DNA from: Lysobacter daejeonensis GH1-9
Lineage (GTDB): Bacteria; Pseudomonadota; Gammaproteobacteria; Xanthomonadales; Xanthomonadaceae
Length of the DNA stretch: 64,000 bases
Direction: 5' to 3'
Assembly: GCF_000768355.1 (NCBI RefSeq)
Contig: NZ_AVPU01000016.1
Location: forward strand, 1 to 64,000
The notes under the pieces were generated by a model. The model was given only the letters and a program-made list of their open reading frames with translations. It was not told the origin of the DNA and made no database searches. How positions within the stretch are numbered: position 1 is the first letter of the stretch; the number at the start of each line of letters is the position of its first letter. The position numbers and the translations under genes were made by a program. This document shows positions 29,378 to 38,633 of this stretch, piece after piece.

Positions 29378-30106
29378 TCAGCGGGCGGCGAGCGCCACCG
29401 CCTCCGGCTCGGTCAGCAGACGCCAGCCGCCCTTGGGCAGGTCGCCCAATGCCAGCCCACCGATCCGCACGCGGACCAGGCGCAACACGCCCACGTCATG
29501 GGCCGCCAACAGCCGCCGGATCTGCCGGTTCCGCCCCTCGTCGAGCACGATTTCCAGCCAGGCGTTCCTGGCGCCGGTGCGCAACAGCGTCACCCGCTTG
29601 GCGGCCAACCATTCGCCATCCTCGTCCACGCCGGCATGCAATGCCTGCAGTAACTCGGGGGTGGGAATCGTGTCGACCTGGACGTGGTAGGTCTTGTCCA
29701 AGCCCCGCAGGGGATCGGTGATGCGGGCCGCCCATTCCGGGTCATTGCTGAAGAGCAACAACCCCTCGCTGGCCTTGTCCAAGCGCCCCACCGGGGCCAG
29801 CCATGGCATCGCGGCATCGTCAAAGCAGCGGTAGACGGTGTCGCGCCCATGCTCGTCCTTCGCGGTGGTCACCAGCCCGCGCGGCTTGTTGAGCATCACG
29901 TACAGCCGCGCGGCGCCGTCCAGCGCCTGGCCGTCGACCTCAACGTGATGCTGTCCGCGCACCACCGGAAATTCGGGGTTGCGGACGACATTGCCATCCA
30001 CCGATACGCGTCCCGCGAGAATCCACTGGGCCGCCTGGGTGCGTGAGCACACGCCGTGCTTCGAAAGCACGCGTGCCAATCCGTGTCGTGGTGCCTTGTT
30101 CATCAT
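29378..30106 (-). CDS. RsuA/RluB-type pseudouridine synthase
   Basis: This 242-residue protein has an N-terminal S4 RNA-binding domain (LARVLSKHGVCSRTQAAQWI, residues 10-60) and a catalytic domain with MLNKPRGLVTT, the active-site Asp in PVGRLDKASEGLLLFSND and the EGRNRQIRRLLAA motif. These place it in the RsuA/RluB/RluE/RluF family that isomerises uridines in rRNA; the exact site is not readable. Met2 at 30103 is an equal start candidate. It lies between two secreted proteins that share a motif but is functionally unrelated to them by sequence. Confidence 0.9.
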   Translation of the reverse strand: MMNKAPRHGLARVLSKHGVCSRTQAAQWILAGRVSVDGNVVRNPEFPVVRGQHHVEVDGQALDGAARLYVMLNKPRGLVTTAKDEHGRDTVYRCFDDAAMPWLAPVGRLDKASEGLLLFSNDPEWAARITDPLRGLDKTYHVQVDTIPTPELLQALHAGVDEDGEWLAAKRVTLLRTGARNAWLEIVLDEGRNRQIRRLLAAHDVGVLRLVRVRIGGLALGDLPKGGWRLLTEPEAVALAAR

Positions 30107-30117
30107 TGCCTGAAGAA

Positions 30118-30188
30118 ACGGCCGCTTCCGCGGCCGTCACTCCTGCGCATCGGCAGGGAAATGCGACGTCCGATGCGAGCCGGACGTC
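30118..30188 (-). terminator. Two hairpins after the AEEFDAWM protein gene
   Basis: The gap to the pseudouridine synthase holds ACGGCCGC/GCGGCCGT (30118-30137, loop TTCC) and GACGTCCG/CGGACGTC (30165-30188). Neither has a good T-run, so termination is only possible; processing or stability roles are alternatives. Confidence 0.4.
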
Positions 30189-30196
30189 GCCGGTCA

Positions 30197-30721
30197 TCAC
30201 TTCGCCGTGTTGTCGGCCGGGGCCGGCGCATCGGCGGGTTTGGCAACTGGGGCTGGCGCCCCCTTGGCCACGCGCACGCCGCGCGCCTTCATCCAGGCGT
30301 CGAACTCCTCGGCGGTCATGCGCTTGCCGTTCTGGCTCATGTCGAAGCGCCAGGGCGTGTTGTCGTCCTTGGTCTTCGGCTTGTAGGTGGCCGGATCGAT
30401 CGGTGCAGCGGCGGCAGGTGCCGCGGCGGGGGCCGCCGCCGAGTCCGTCGCGGCGGCTGGCTGGCTGGAACGTTTGGCTGCAACACTGCGGCATTCACTC
30501 AGCCGCTTCCGGTTCAGCACGCTGTCGACCGACTGCGACTCGTCATAGGCCTGGGCCAGCACGCCCGCGGGCGCACCCAGGCGCGCGCCACGCGCGGCCA
30601 GCTCCGGGGCAACGGCATTGGCCGCGGACTGCGATTGGACGATGGCACCACATGCACCGTCCTGTGCGGCCGCGAGGCCGGACAGCAACAGCATCGGCAC
30701 GGCAAGCAAGAAACGGCGCAT
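30197..30721 (-). CDS. Secreted Ala/Pro-rich protein with AEEFDAWM motif
   Basis: The 174-residue protein has a signal peptide (MRRFLLAVPMLLLSGLAAA), an N-terminal region with two cysteines (GACGAIV and LSECRS) that may pair, an Ala/Pro linker (residues 85-108) and near the C-terminus RFDMSQNGKRMTAEEFDAWM. The tail is again Ala/Pro-rich. The motif block is shared with the 83-residue protein at 28965-29216, including a preceding YKPKT/YKPRT. No known family is recognised. The start is the first Met of the signal peptide. Confidence 0.75.
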   Translation of the reverse strand: MRRFLLAVPMLLLSGLAAAQDGACGAIVQSQSAANAVAPELAARGARLGAPAGVLAQAYDESQSVDSVLNRKRLSECRSVAAKRSSQPAAATDSAAAPAAAPAAAAPIDPATYKPKTKDDNTPWRFDMSQNGKRMTAEEFDAWMKARGVRVAKGAPAPVAKPADAPAPADNTAK

Positions 30722-30873
30722 GGTGGATTTCCCTTGTGGTGTAGGCAGACTGTAGCCGCGGGCGCGCGCTTTGCCCAGCGCAAAAAAGTGAAGGCGGCCA
30801 CAATCCGGGCGGCTTGCCACATGCTGCACGATCAACCCTGAACCCACGTCTCCCATTCAAGGACATGAACGAC

Positions 30874-30898
30874 GAAGCCCGGCGCGAGGCCGGGCTTC
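30874..30898 (-). terminator. Hairpin downstream of the OmpA-family gene
   Basis: A 10-bp stem GAAGCCCGGC/GCCGGGCTTC with a 5-nt loop lies 44 bp after the OmpA-family stop. Only a weak T-rich tail follows on the minus strand (GTCGTTCATG). Confidence 0.5.
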
Positions 30899-30941
30899 GG
30901 GATACCGCAGGGGGTGCATGCGCACCCGCCATTCATCCAGA

Positions 30942-32036
30942 TCAGTTCTGGACGTTCAGCTCGGTGCGACGGTTCTTCGCACGGCCTTCCGGATTGTCCG
31001 AACCATCTTCGTTGGTGTTCGGGGCAATCGGACGGCTCTCGCCGTAACCGTTCGGACCGGTCATGCGCGAGGCGTCGATACCGTTGCTGGTCAGGTAGTC
31101 ATACACCGCCTTGGCGCGACGCTCCGACAGCGACTGGTTGTAGGCGTCGGTGCCCTTCGAGTCGGTGTGGCCAGCGACTTCGACCTTCAGCTCCGGATAG
31201 CGCTTCAGGATCTCGACGGCCTCCGACAGGATGGCAACGGCATCCGGACGCAGGTTCGACTTGTCATAGTCGAAGTTCACGCCCTTCAGGTCGATCGACA
31301 CCGGCACCGGGCAACCGTCCGGACCGATGGTCTGACCAGCCTGCGAACCCGGGCACTTGTCGTCGCAGTTGTTGACACCGTCGCCGTCGTCGTCGAGGTC
31401 GGCGCAGTTCGGTGCCTCCGGGGCCGGAGCCGGAGCCACCGGAGCGGCGGCGGCAGCGCCGAGCGGGATGATCACGCCGACCGAAGCCAGCACGTCGCCG
31501 AAGCTGTCCTCATCCGGAGCAGCCACGCTGGAGTCATCCATGTCAAAGCGATAGGCCAGCTCGGTGCGGATCTTCACGCGATCACCGCCGCCCTGCACGC
31601 CCAGACCGACCTTGGCGGCCAGGTTGCCGTCTTCACGCTGACCCGGCGAGTCCGGGCTCGGGAAGGCGTCGTACTCTTCTTCCGAACGCTGGTAGCCGAG
31701 GCCCATCAGCACGTACGGGTTCCAGTTGCGGCCTTCCTGCATGAAGTGGCGACGCAGGTCCAGCGAGATGCCGTACTGGCTCCACAGCATGTCCTGGTTG
31801 TCGTCGAACTTCGGGTTCTGGTAGTTCAGTTCACCGTCGAGCGACCAGTTCGGGCTGATCATCTTGCCCAGGCCCAGACCCACGAACGGCGCGTTGCGGG
31901 TGCCGCGCGCGTTGTCCTGGATATTGAAACCGGCCGAACCGGTCAGGTACCAGCGGTCATCAAACTCCTGGGCGCCCGCGACCTGGGCAACCGACAGACC
32001 GCCCAGCAGGGCGGCACAAAGAAGCTTCTTGTTCAT
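30942..32036 (-). CDS. OmpA-family outer-membrane protein
   Basis: The protein of 364 residues has a signal peptide (MNKKLLCAALLGGLSVAQVAGA), an eight-strand-type beta barrel to about residue 190, an Ala/Pro hinge, an acidic DLDDDGDGVNNCDDKCPGS calcium-binding thrombospondin type 3 stretch, and a C-terminal OmpA peptidoglycan-binding domain with VNFDYDKSNL and VEVAGHTDSKGTDAYNQSLS. It anchors the outer membrane to the wall. The start MNKK at 32036 has AAGGAG eight bases upstream; the in-frame ATG two codons earlier is too close to that site. Confidence 0.93.
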   Translation of the reverse strand: MNKKLLCAALLGGLSVAQVAGAQEFDDRWYLTGSAGFNIQDNARGTRNAPFVGLGLGKMISPNWSLDGELNYQNPKFDDNQDMLWSQYGISLDLRRHFMQEGRNWNPYVLMGLGYQRSEEEYDAFPSPDSPGQREDGNLAAKVGLGVQGGGDRVKIRTELAYRFDMDDSSVAAPDEDSFGDVLASVGVIIPLGAAAAAPVAPAPAPEAPNCADLDDDGDGVNNCDDKCPGSQAGQTIGPDGCPVPVSIDLKGVNFDYDKSNLRPDAVAILSEAVEILKRYPELKVEVAGHTDSKGTDAYNQSLSERRAKAVYDYLTSNGIDASRMTGPNGYGESRPIAPNTNEDGSDNPEGRAKNRRTELNVQN

Positions 32037-32133
32037 TCTCATCTCTCCTTGGATCAAAAATGGAAACCGCGTCACAGGGGTTCCTCACCGTTCGAGACGG
32101 CGATCTAGTACGACGCCATCCCGCGCAGGTTAA

Positions 32134-34413
<2,280 letters not shown>

Positions 34414-34533
34414 CCATCGCCTCGCTCTTGACAGCGCCAAACCCTTGCCACGCAAGGGCTTCAGCCTGACCTGCCGAATAAAAACTCCAGATTTTTCCGT
34501 AGGTTATATTTTCGCCATTCACGTGACGTTTAT

Positions 34534-34563
34534 GTTGGCGCCAGTACCTTGCGCCAACTTTTT
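34534..34563 (+). terminator. Rho-independent terminator in the fadH-SleB gap
   Basis: An 8-bp stem GTTGGCGC/GCGCCAAC with a 9-nt loop is followed by T5. It is 121 bp after fadH and 187 bp before the hydrolase gene. An AT-rich patch with TATATT (34505-34510) lies just before it. A small CCCTTG/CAAGGG hairpin stands at 34442-34458. Confidence 0.75.
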
Positions 34564-34749
34564 CCGCCCCGACTTGGCGGAACCCACACCGGCCGCACAC
34601 TCCCGTGCGGTTTAGGTGACGGGGCAAAGCGCGCCGAAGAGCCGCCGCCCTCCCCAGTACGCCATGCCGGTCCGAGCAGTGGCTTCCAGCAGATCCCCGA
34701 GGGGATGGAAGCCGCGAGACGAACGGGCGCAACGGAGCAAGGAGTTCGA
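34562..34749 (+). other. Hairpin-rich leader of the cell wall hydrolase gene
   Basis: Three more stems follow the terminator: TTCCGCC/GGCGGAA (34562-34582), CCGCAC/GTGCGG (34593-34610) and GGCTTCC...GGAAGCC (34681-34713, with an inner ATCCC/GGGAT). A longer pairing TGGCG (34575-34579) with CGCCA (34660-34664) would close a multibranch fold around the second stem and is an alternative to the first. The leader ends with AAGGAG five bases before the hydrolase ATG. It could be a structured 5' UTR; no known riboswitch class was recognised. Confidence 0.45.
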
Positions 34750-35208
34750 ATGAAGTTGGCCTGGATCCTGTGGTTGGCCTCCGTGTTGCCGCCGCAGACA
34801 GCAGACTCGCTGTGCCTGAGTACCACCGTTTACCTGGAAGCCCGCGACCAGTCCGTCCGTGGCCAGAAAGCCGTCGCCGAAGTGGCCCTGCGCCGTCGTG
34901 ACAGTGGCCTGTGGGGCAACACCGTCTGTGACGTGGTGACCGCCAAGAAGCAGTTCGCCCCGACGTTGGTGTCGCCGTCCACCCGCCTGAGCAACACCGA
35001 GGCGTGGGCGGAGTCGGTGACCATCGCCCTGGAGGCCGAGCGCAACTGGGCCCTGCCGCCCGGCCAGCGCAAGGAGATCGTGCCCGGCGCGAGCCACTTC
35101 CTGGCCCATGCCATCGCCAGCCCAAGCTGGCGCAACGCCTACCAGGTGGCCACCATCGGCGACCACACCTTCCTGAAGGTGCAATCGCTCAAGCCGCGCC
35201 GCGGCTGA
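34750..35208 (+). CDS. SleB-type cell wall hydrolase
   Basis: The protein of 152 residues has a signal peptide (MKLAWILWLASVLPPQTADS) and a Hydrolase_2 (SleB/CwlJ) domain with LCLSTTVYLEARDQSVRGQK, where the Glu of YLEAR is the likely catalytic residue, then CDVVTAKKQFAP and a C-terminal THD/GDHTF-type end. Family members are lytic transglycosylases of peptidoglycan. In non-spore-formers they act in wall remodelling. AAGGAG lies five bases before the ATG, behind a structured leader. It is not in an operon with the GST that follows 116 bp later. Confidence 0.85.
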   Translation: MKLAWILWLASVLPPQTADSLCLSTTVYLEARDQSVRGQKAVAEVALRRRDSGLWGNTVCDVVTAKKQFAPTLVSPSTRLSNTEAWAESVTIALEAERNWALPPGQRKEIVPGASHFLAHAIASPSWRNAYQVATIGDHTFLKVQSLKPRRG

Positions 35209-35324
35209 GGGCCTTCCCGGCGCGTGCAACCCGCGCGCCTGCGACGCAGCGTTGCATGCACGGCATTGAGCCGCTCCGATCGGGTCGTCCACCATGGACG
35301 GCCCGATTCCGTTCCGGAGACTGC

Positions 35325-35942
35325 ATGAAGCTGTACACCAAGCCTGGCGCCTGCTCCACGGCCGTCCATATCGCCCTCCAGTGGAGCGGCCAGCCTTACG
35401 AGTTCGAGGTGCTTGCGGATTACGCGGCCCTCAAGTCGCCGGCGTTCCTGACGGTCAACCCGGCCGGCGCCGTGCCTGCGGTGGTCGACGGCGACTTCGT
35501 GCTCACGCAGAACGCGGCGATCATGGGCTACGTGGCCGACTGCCAGCCCGAAGCCGGCCTTGCCGGCGACGGCAGCGCCCGTCAGCGCGCCGAGGCGACC
35601 CGCTGGCTGGCGTTCGTGAACTCCGACGTGCACCCGGCCTACGTACCGCTTTTCGCCCCTGCCGCCTTCCACGGTGACGCCGACCAGCATGACGGCGTGC
35701 GCGAGGCCGCCCGCAAGCGCCTGCGCGGCCTGTACGAGCGCGCCGACAAGCAGTTGGAAGCCCACGACTGGCTCGCCGGCTTCCGCAGCTTCGCCGACCC
35801 CTATCTATATGTGACGCTGGGCTGGGCCGAGCGCACCGGAGTGGACCTGTCCGGCCTGGAGCGCCTGCAGGCGTTCAAGGCGCGCATGGACCAGGACCCT
35901 GGCGTGCAGGCCACCCTGAAGGCCGAGGGCTTGACCGCCTGA
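35325..35942 (+). CDS. Glutathione S-transferase family protein
   Basis: The 205-residue protein has an N-terminal thioredoxin-fold domain with MKLYTKPGACSTAVHIAL (Cys10 near the glutathione site, as in the beta class), the cis-Pro region GAVPAVVDG and TQNAAIMGYVAD, then an all-helical C-terminal domain ending LKAEGLTA. Length and motifs match bacterial beta-class GSTs. The physiological substrate is unknown. GGAGA lies before the ATG, and a strong terminator follows. Confidence 0.9.
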   Translation: MKLYTKPGACSTAVHIALQWSGQPYEFEVLADYAALKSPAFLTVNPAGAVPAVVDGDFVLTQNAAIMGYVADCQPEAGLAGDGSARQRAEATRWLAFVNSDVHPAYVPLFAPAAFHGDADQHDGVREAARKRLRGLYERADKQLEAHDWLAGFRSFADPYLYVTLGWAERTGVDLSGLERLQAFKARMDQDPGVQATLKAEGLTA

Positions 35943-36027
35943 TCCAGCCACGCGGCTGCCCGTTGCCAAGGGGACTCGCGAACGGCTTGGCTGACATGTC
36001 TCCCCCTCCCTGCCCCCCGACACAGAA

Positions 36028-36059
36028 AGAGCCACGCGATTGCGTGGCTCTTCTGCTTT
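36028..36059 (+). terminator. Rho-independent terminator of GST
   Basis: A 10-bp stem AGAGCCACGC/GCGTGGCTCT with loop GATT is followed by TCTGCTTTA. Its sequence matches the prpC terminator at 36164-36196 in inverted orientation at 28 of the first 32 positions. Confidence 0.85.
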
Positions 36060-36074
36060 ACCGGTGCCCTCACA

Positions 36075-36149
36075 GGGCGGAGGAGCGCAGGGCGTCACAA
36101 CCAAGCGGATAACGGGCCGCGACTTGTGGCGCCCTGCGCTCCTCCGCCC
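36075..36149. repeat. Central inverted repeat between two terminators
   Basis: A perfect 20-bp inverted repeat (36075-36094 with 36130-36149, beginning GGGCGGAGGAGCGC) is extended inward by CACAA/TTGTG around a 23-nt loop. It lies exactly between the GST and prpC terminators, which themselves are inverted copies, making one imperfect palindrome of about 170 bp. No gene is seen in it. Confidence 0.8.
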
Positions 36150-36163
36150 GCCCGTCACCCCCC

Positions 36164-36196
36164 AAAAAGCAGAAGGGCCACGCAACCGCGTGGCCC
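36164..36196 (-). terminator. Rho-independent terminator of prpC
   Basis: On the minus strand a 9-bp stem GGGCCACGC/GCGTGGCCC with a 4-nt loop is followed by TTCTGCTTTTT, 11 bp after the prpC stop. Confidence 0.85.
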
Positions 36197-36206
36197 CTCA
36201 TCCAAC

Positions 36207-37358
36207 TCAACGCTTCTCGATCGGCACGTAAGCCTGATCCTCCGGTCCCGTGTAATTCGCACTCGGCCGGATGATCTTGCCGTCCTCGCGCTGCTCGATC
36301 ACGTGCGCGCTCCAGCCCGTGGTGCGTGCGATCACGAACAACGGCGTGAACATCGGCGTCGGGATCCCCATCATGTGGTACGCGCTTGCACTGTACCAAT
36401 CCAGGTTCGGGAACATCTTCTTGGTGTCCATCATCAGGTTCTCGATGCGCTCGGACACGTCGAACAGCGTCTGGTTGCCGCCGTCGGCGCACAGCTTGCG
36501 CGAGATTTCCTTGATGATCGGGTTGCGCGGATCGCCGATGGTGTAAACCGGGTGGCCAAAGCCAATGACGATCTCCTTGCGCTCCATGCGCGCGCGGATG
36601 TCGGCTTCGGCAGCATCGGCGTCGCCGTAGCGGCTGATGATGTCCATCGCCACTTCGTTGGCGCCACCGTGCTTCGGGCCACGCAGCGCACCAATGGCGC
36701 CGGTGATGCACGAATGCAGGTCAGAGCCGGTACCGGCGATCACGCGCGCGGTGAACGTCGACGCATTGAACTCGTGCTCGGCGTACAGGACCAGCGACTT
36801 GTCCAGCGACTCGGCGTGCAGCGCACTCGGTGCCTCGCCGTGCAGCAGGTGCAGGAAGTGGGCGGCGGTGGTCTCGTCGTCGGTCTCCACGTCGATGCGG
36901 CGACCGTTGCGGGTGAAGTGCCACCAGTACAGCAGCATCGAACCGAAGCTGGCGATCAGCTTGTCGGCGATATCGCGCGCCTCGTTGGCCGGGTGGCCTT
37001 CGCGCTCGGGCAGCACGGTGCCCAGCACCGAGCAACCGGTGCGCAGCACGTCCATCGGATGGGCGTTGGCCGGCACCAGCTCCAGGGCCTCGGCGACGAT
37101 CGCGGGTAAGCCGCGCAGGCGCTTGAGCTTGGTGCGGTAAGCCTTCAGCTGCGACGTAGTCGGCAGCGCGCCGTGCACCAGCAGGTGCGCTACTTCCTCG
37201 AACGACGACTTCGTTGCGAGGTCGTGGATGTCGTAGCCGCGGTAGTGCAGGTCGTTGCCACTGCGGCCGACGGTGCACAACGCGGTGTTGCCGGCAGCCG
37301 TGCCGCTCAGCGCGACGGACTTCTTGGCCTTGGGCAGCACCTGGGCAGATTCAGTCAT
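36207..37358 (-). CDS. prpC: 2-methylcitrate synthase
   Basis: A citrate-synthase-fold enzyme of 383 residues that condenses propionyl-CoA with oxaloacetate. It shows [19 protein letters not shown] at the N-terminus, the active-site segment [13 protein letters not shown] with its His, [14 protein letters not shown], and the Asp of the catalytic triad near the C-terminus ([18 protein letters not shown]). The short length and the neighbours prpB and prpE favour PrpC over the longer TCA citrate synthase, although such enzymes often accept acetyl-CoA as well. It stands 249 bp after prpB. Confidence 0.92.
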   Translation of the reverse strand: MTESAQVLPKAKKSVALSGTAAGNTALCTVGRSGNDLHYRGYDIHDLATKSSFEEVAHLLVHGALPTTSQLKAYRTKLKRLRGLPAIVAEALELVPANAHPMDVLRTGCSVLGTVLPEREGHPANEARDIADKLIASFGSMLLYWWHFTRNGRRIDVETDDETTAAHFLHLLHGEAPSALHAESLDKSLVLYAEHEFNASTFTARVIAGTGSDLHSCITGAIGALRGPKHGGANEVAMDIISRYGDADAAEADIRARMERKEIVIGFGHPVYTIGDPRNPIIKEISRKLCADGGNQTLFDVSERIENLMMDTKKMFPNLDWYSASAYHMMGIPTPMFTPLFVIARTTGWSAHVIEQREDGKIIRPSANYTGPEDQAYVPIEKR

Positions 37359-37607
37359 GGGATAACTCCTGATGGAAGTAGCGTGCAGTGACCAGATTGT
37401 CCGGTCAGCTTGGCGCGCAGCGTTATCAATCGCTAGGAAACAAAGTGGAAAAAAGCCTCTTTTGCGACTGGCATGTCGCAGCGACCGTGGCGGGCCAGAT
37501 CGCGCCCGCTGCGGTCGGGGGCGGATGGACGCGCCGGCGGAGGGGGACAGGGGAACCCGACATCATGGGGTCCTGTACGCTCCGTCGGCCGACCTTTTCG
37601 CCATGAA
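37359..37607 (-). promoter_or_regulatory. prpB-prpC gap with inverted repeats
   Basis: This gap is long for an operon. It holds TGACC/GGTCA (37389-37407, 9-nt spacer, 31 bp before the prpC start) and TGCGAC/GTCGCA (37463-37480, 6-nt spacer) followed on the minus strand by AAAAGAGGCTTTTTT. The first may be an operator and the second a weak terminator of prpB. A separate prpC promoter is plausible. Confidence 0.3.
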
Positions 37608-38492
37608 TTACTTTTCCCGGGCAAACAGCGCGTCGAGCTTGTCCTCGTACGCGTGGTAGCCCAGGTAGTCGTACAGTTCGGCGCGCGTCTGCAGCGTGTC
37701 GATGATGTTCTTCTGCGTGCCTTCGCGACGCACGGTCTCGTAGAAGTTGAGCGCGGCCTTGTTCATGGCGCGGTAGGCACCGCAGCAGTACAAGGCAATG
37801 TCCACGCCCGCGCCGCGCAGGTCGTCGGTGGTAAAGAACGGCGTACTGCCAAACTCGGTCAGGTTGGCCAGGATCGGCACCTTCACGGCCGCCTTGAACT
37901 TGCGGTAGTCGTCCAGCGTGTTCATGGCCTCCGGGAAGATCATGTCCGCACCGGCCTCGACGTAGGCCACGGCGCGCTCGATCGCGCTGTCGATGCCTTC
38001 CACCGCGGCGGCGTCGGTGCGCGCCATGATCACGAAATCCCGGTCGGTACGCGCATCGACCGCGGCCTTGACCCGATCGACCATCTCGTCCCGGGTCACG
38101 ACCTCCTTGCCCGGACGATGGCCGCAACGCTTCTGCCCGACCTGGTCCTCCATGTGCACGGCGGCAACGCCAACGCGCTCGAAGTTGCGGATGGTGCGGC
38201 CGATGTTGAAGGCACCGCCCCAACCGGTGTCGATGTCGACCAGCAGCGGCATGCCCGTCGCGTCGACGATGCGTCGCGCGTCGGTGAGCACGTCTTCCAT
38301 GGTGCTGATGCCGAGGTCCGGCATGCCCAGCGAGTTGGCGGCGACGCCGCCACCGGACAGGTAAAGGGCCTTGTAACCCACGCGCTTGGCCATCAGGCCG
38401 GCATAGGCGGTGATGGCACCCATCACCTGCAGCGGGGTTTCTTCGGAGAGGGCGGCGCGGAAGCGCGCGCCGGCGGACGGTGCAAGGGCCAT
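37608..38492 (-). CDS. prpB: Methylisocitrate lyase
   Basis: This enzyme of 294 residues in the isocitrate lyase/PEP mutase superfamily splits 2-methylisocitrate into pyruvate and succinate. The family loop [11 protein letters not shown] (catalytic Cys within KRCGH) is present, with metal-binding VDIDTGWGG upstream and [13 protein letters not shown] downstream. Length is that of PrpB. It lies between prpE (141 bp upstream) and prpC, and completes the propionate route apart from the dehydratase and hydratase steps. Confidence 0.95.
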   Translation of the reverse strand: MALAPSAGARFRAALSEETPLQVMGAITAYAGLMAKRVGYKALYLSGGGVAANSLGMPDLGISTMEDVLTDARRIVDATGMPLLVDIDTGWGGAFNIGRTIRNFERVGVAAVHMEDQVGQKRCGHRPGKEVVTRDEMVDRVKAAVDARTDRDFVIMARTDAAAVEGIDSAIERAVAYVEAGADMIFPEAMNTLDDYRKFKAAVKVPILANLTEFGSTPFFTTDDLRGAGVDIALYCCGAYRAMNKAALNFYETVRREGTQKNIIDTLQTRAELYDYLGYHAYEDKLDALFAREK

Positions 38493-38633
38493 GGTGTCTC
38501 CTTTGTTCAGCCCGTTATTTTAGCCGAGAGCACGCGCTCGGGTTCCGGTGCGACGCGATGCCCTACACGCGCCCTTCCATGCCCGGGGATGGCAGGGCTT
38601 GCAACGACGGCCATGCCCCCCGGAATCCGGGAC

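Noticed and set aside
34562-34749. Known c-di-GMP or c-di-AMP riboswitch
   Set aside because: Short resemblances such as GGAACCC and GGTGA were seen, but the conserved cores recalled for those classes are missing.
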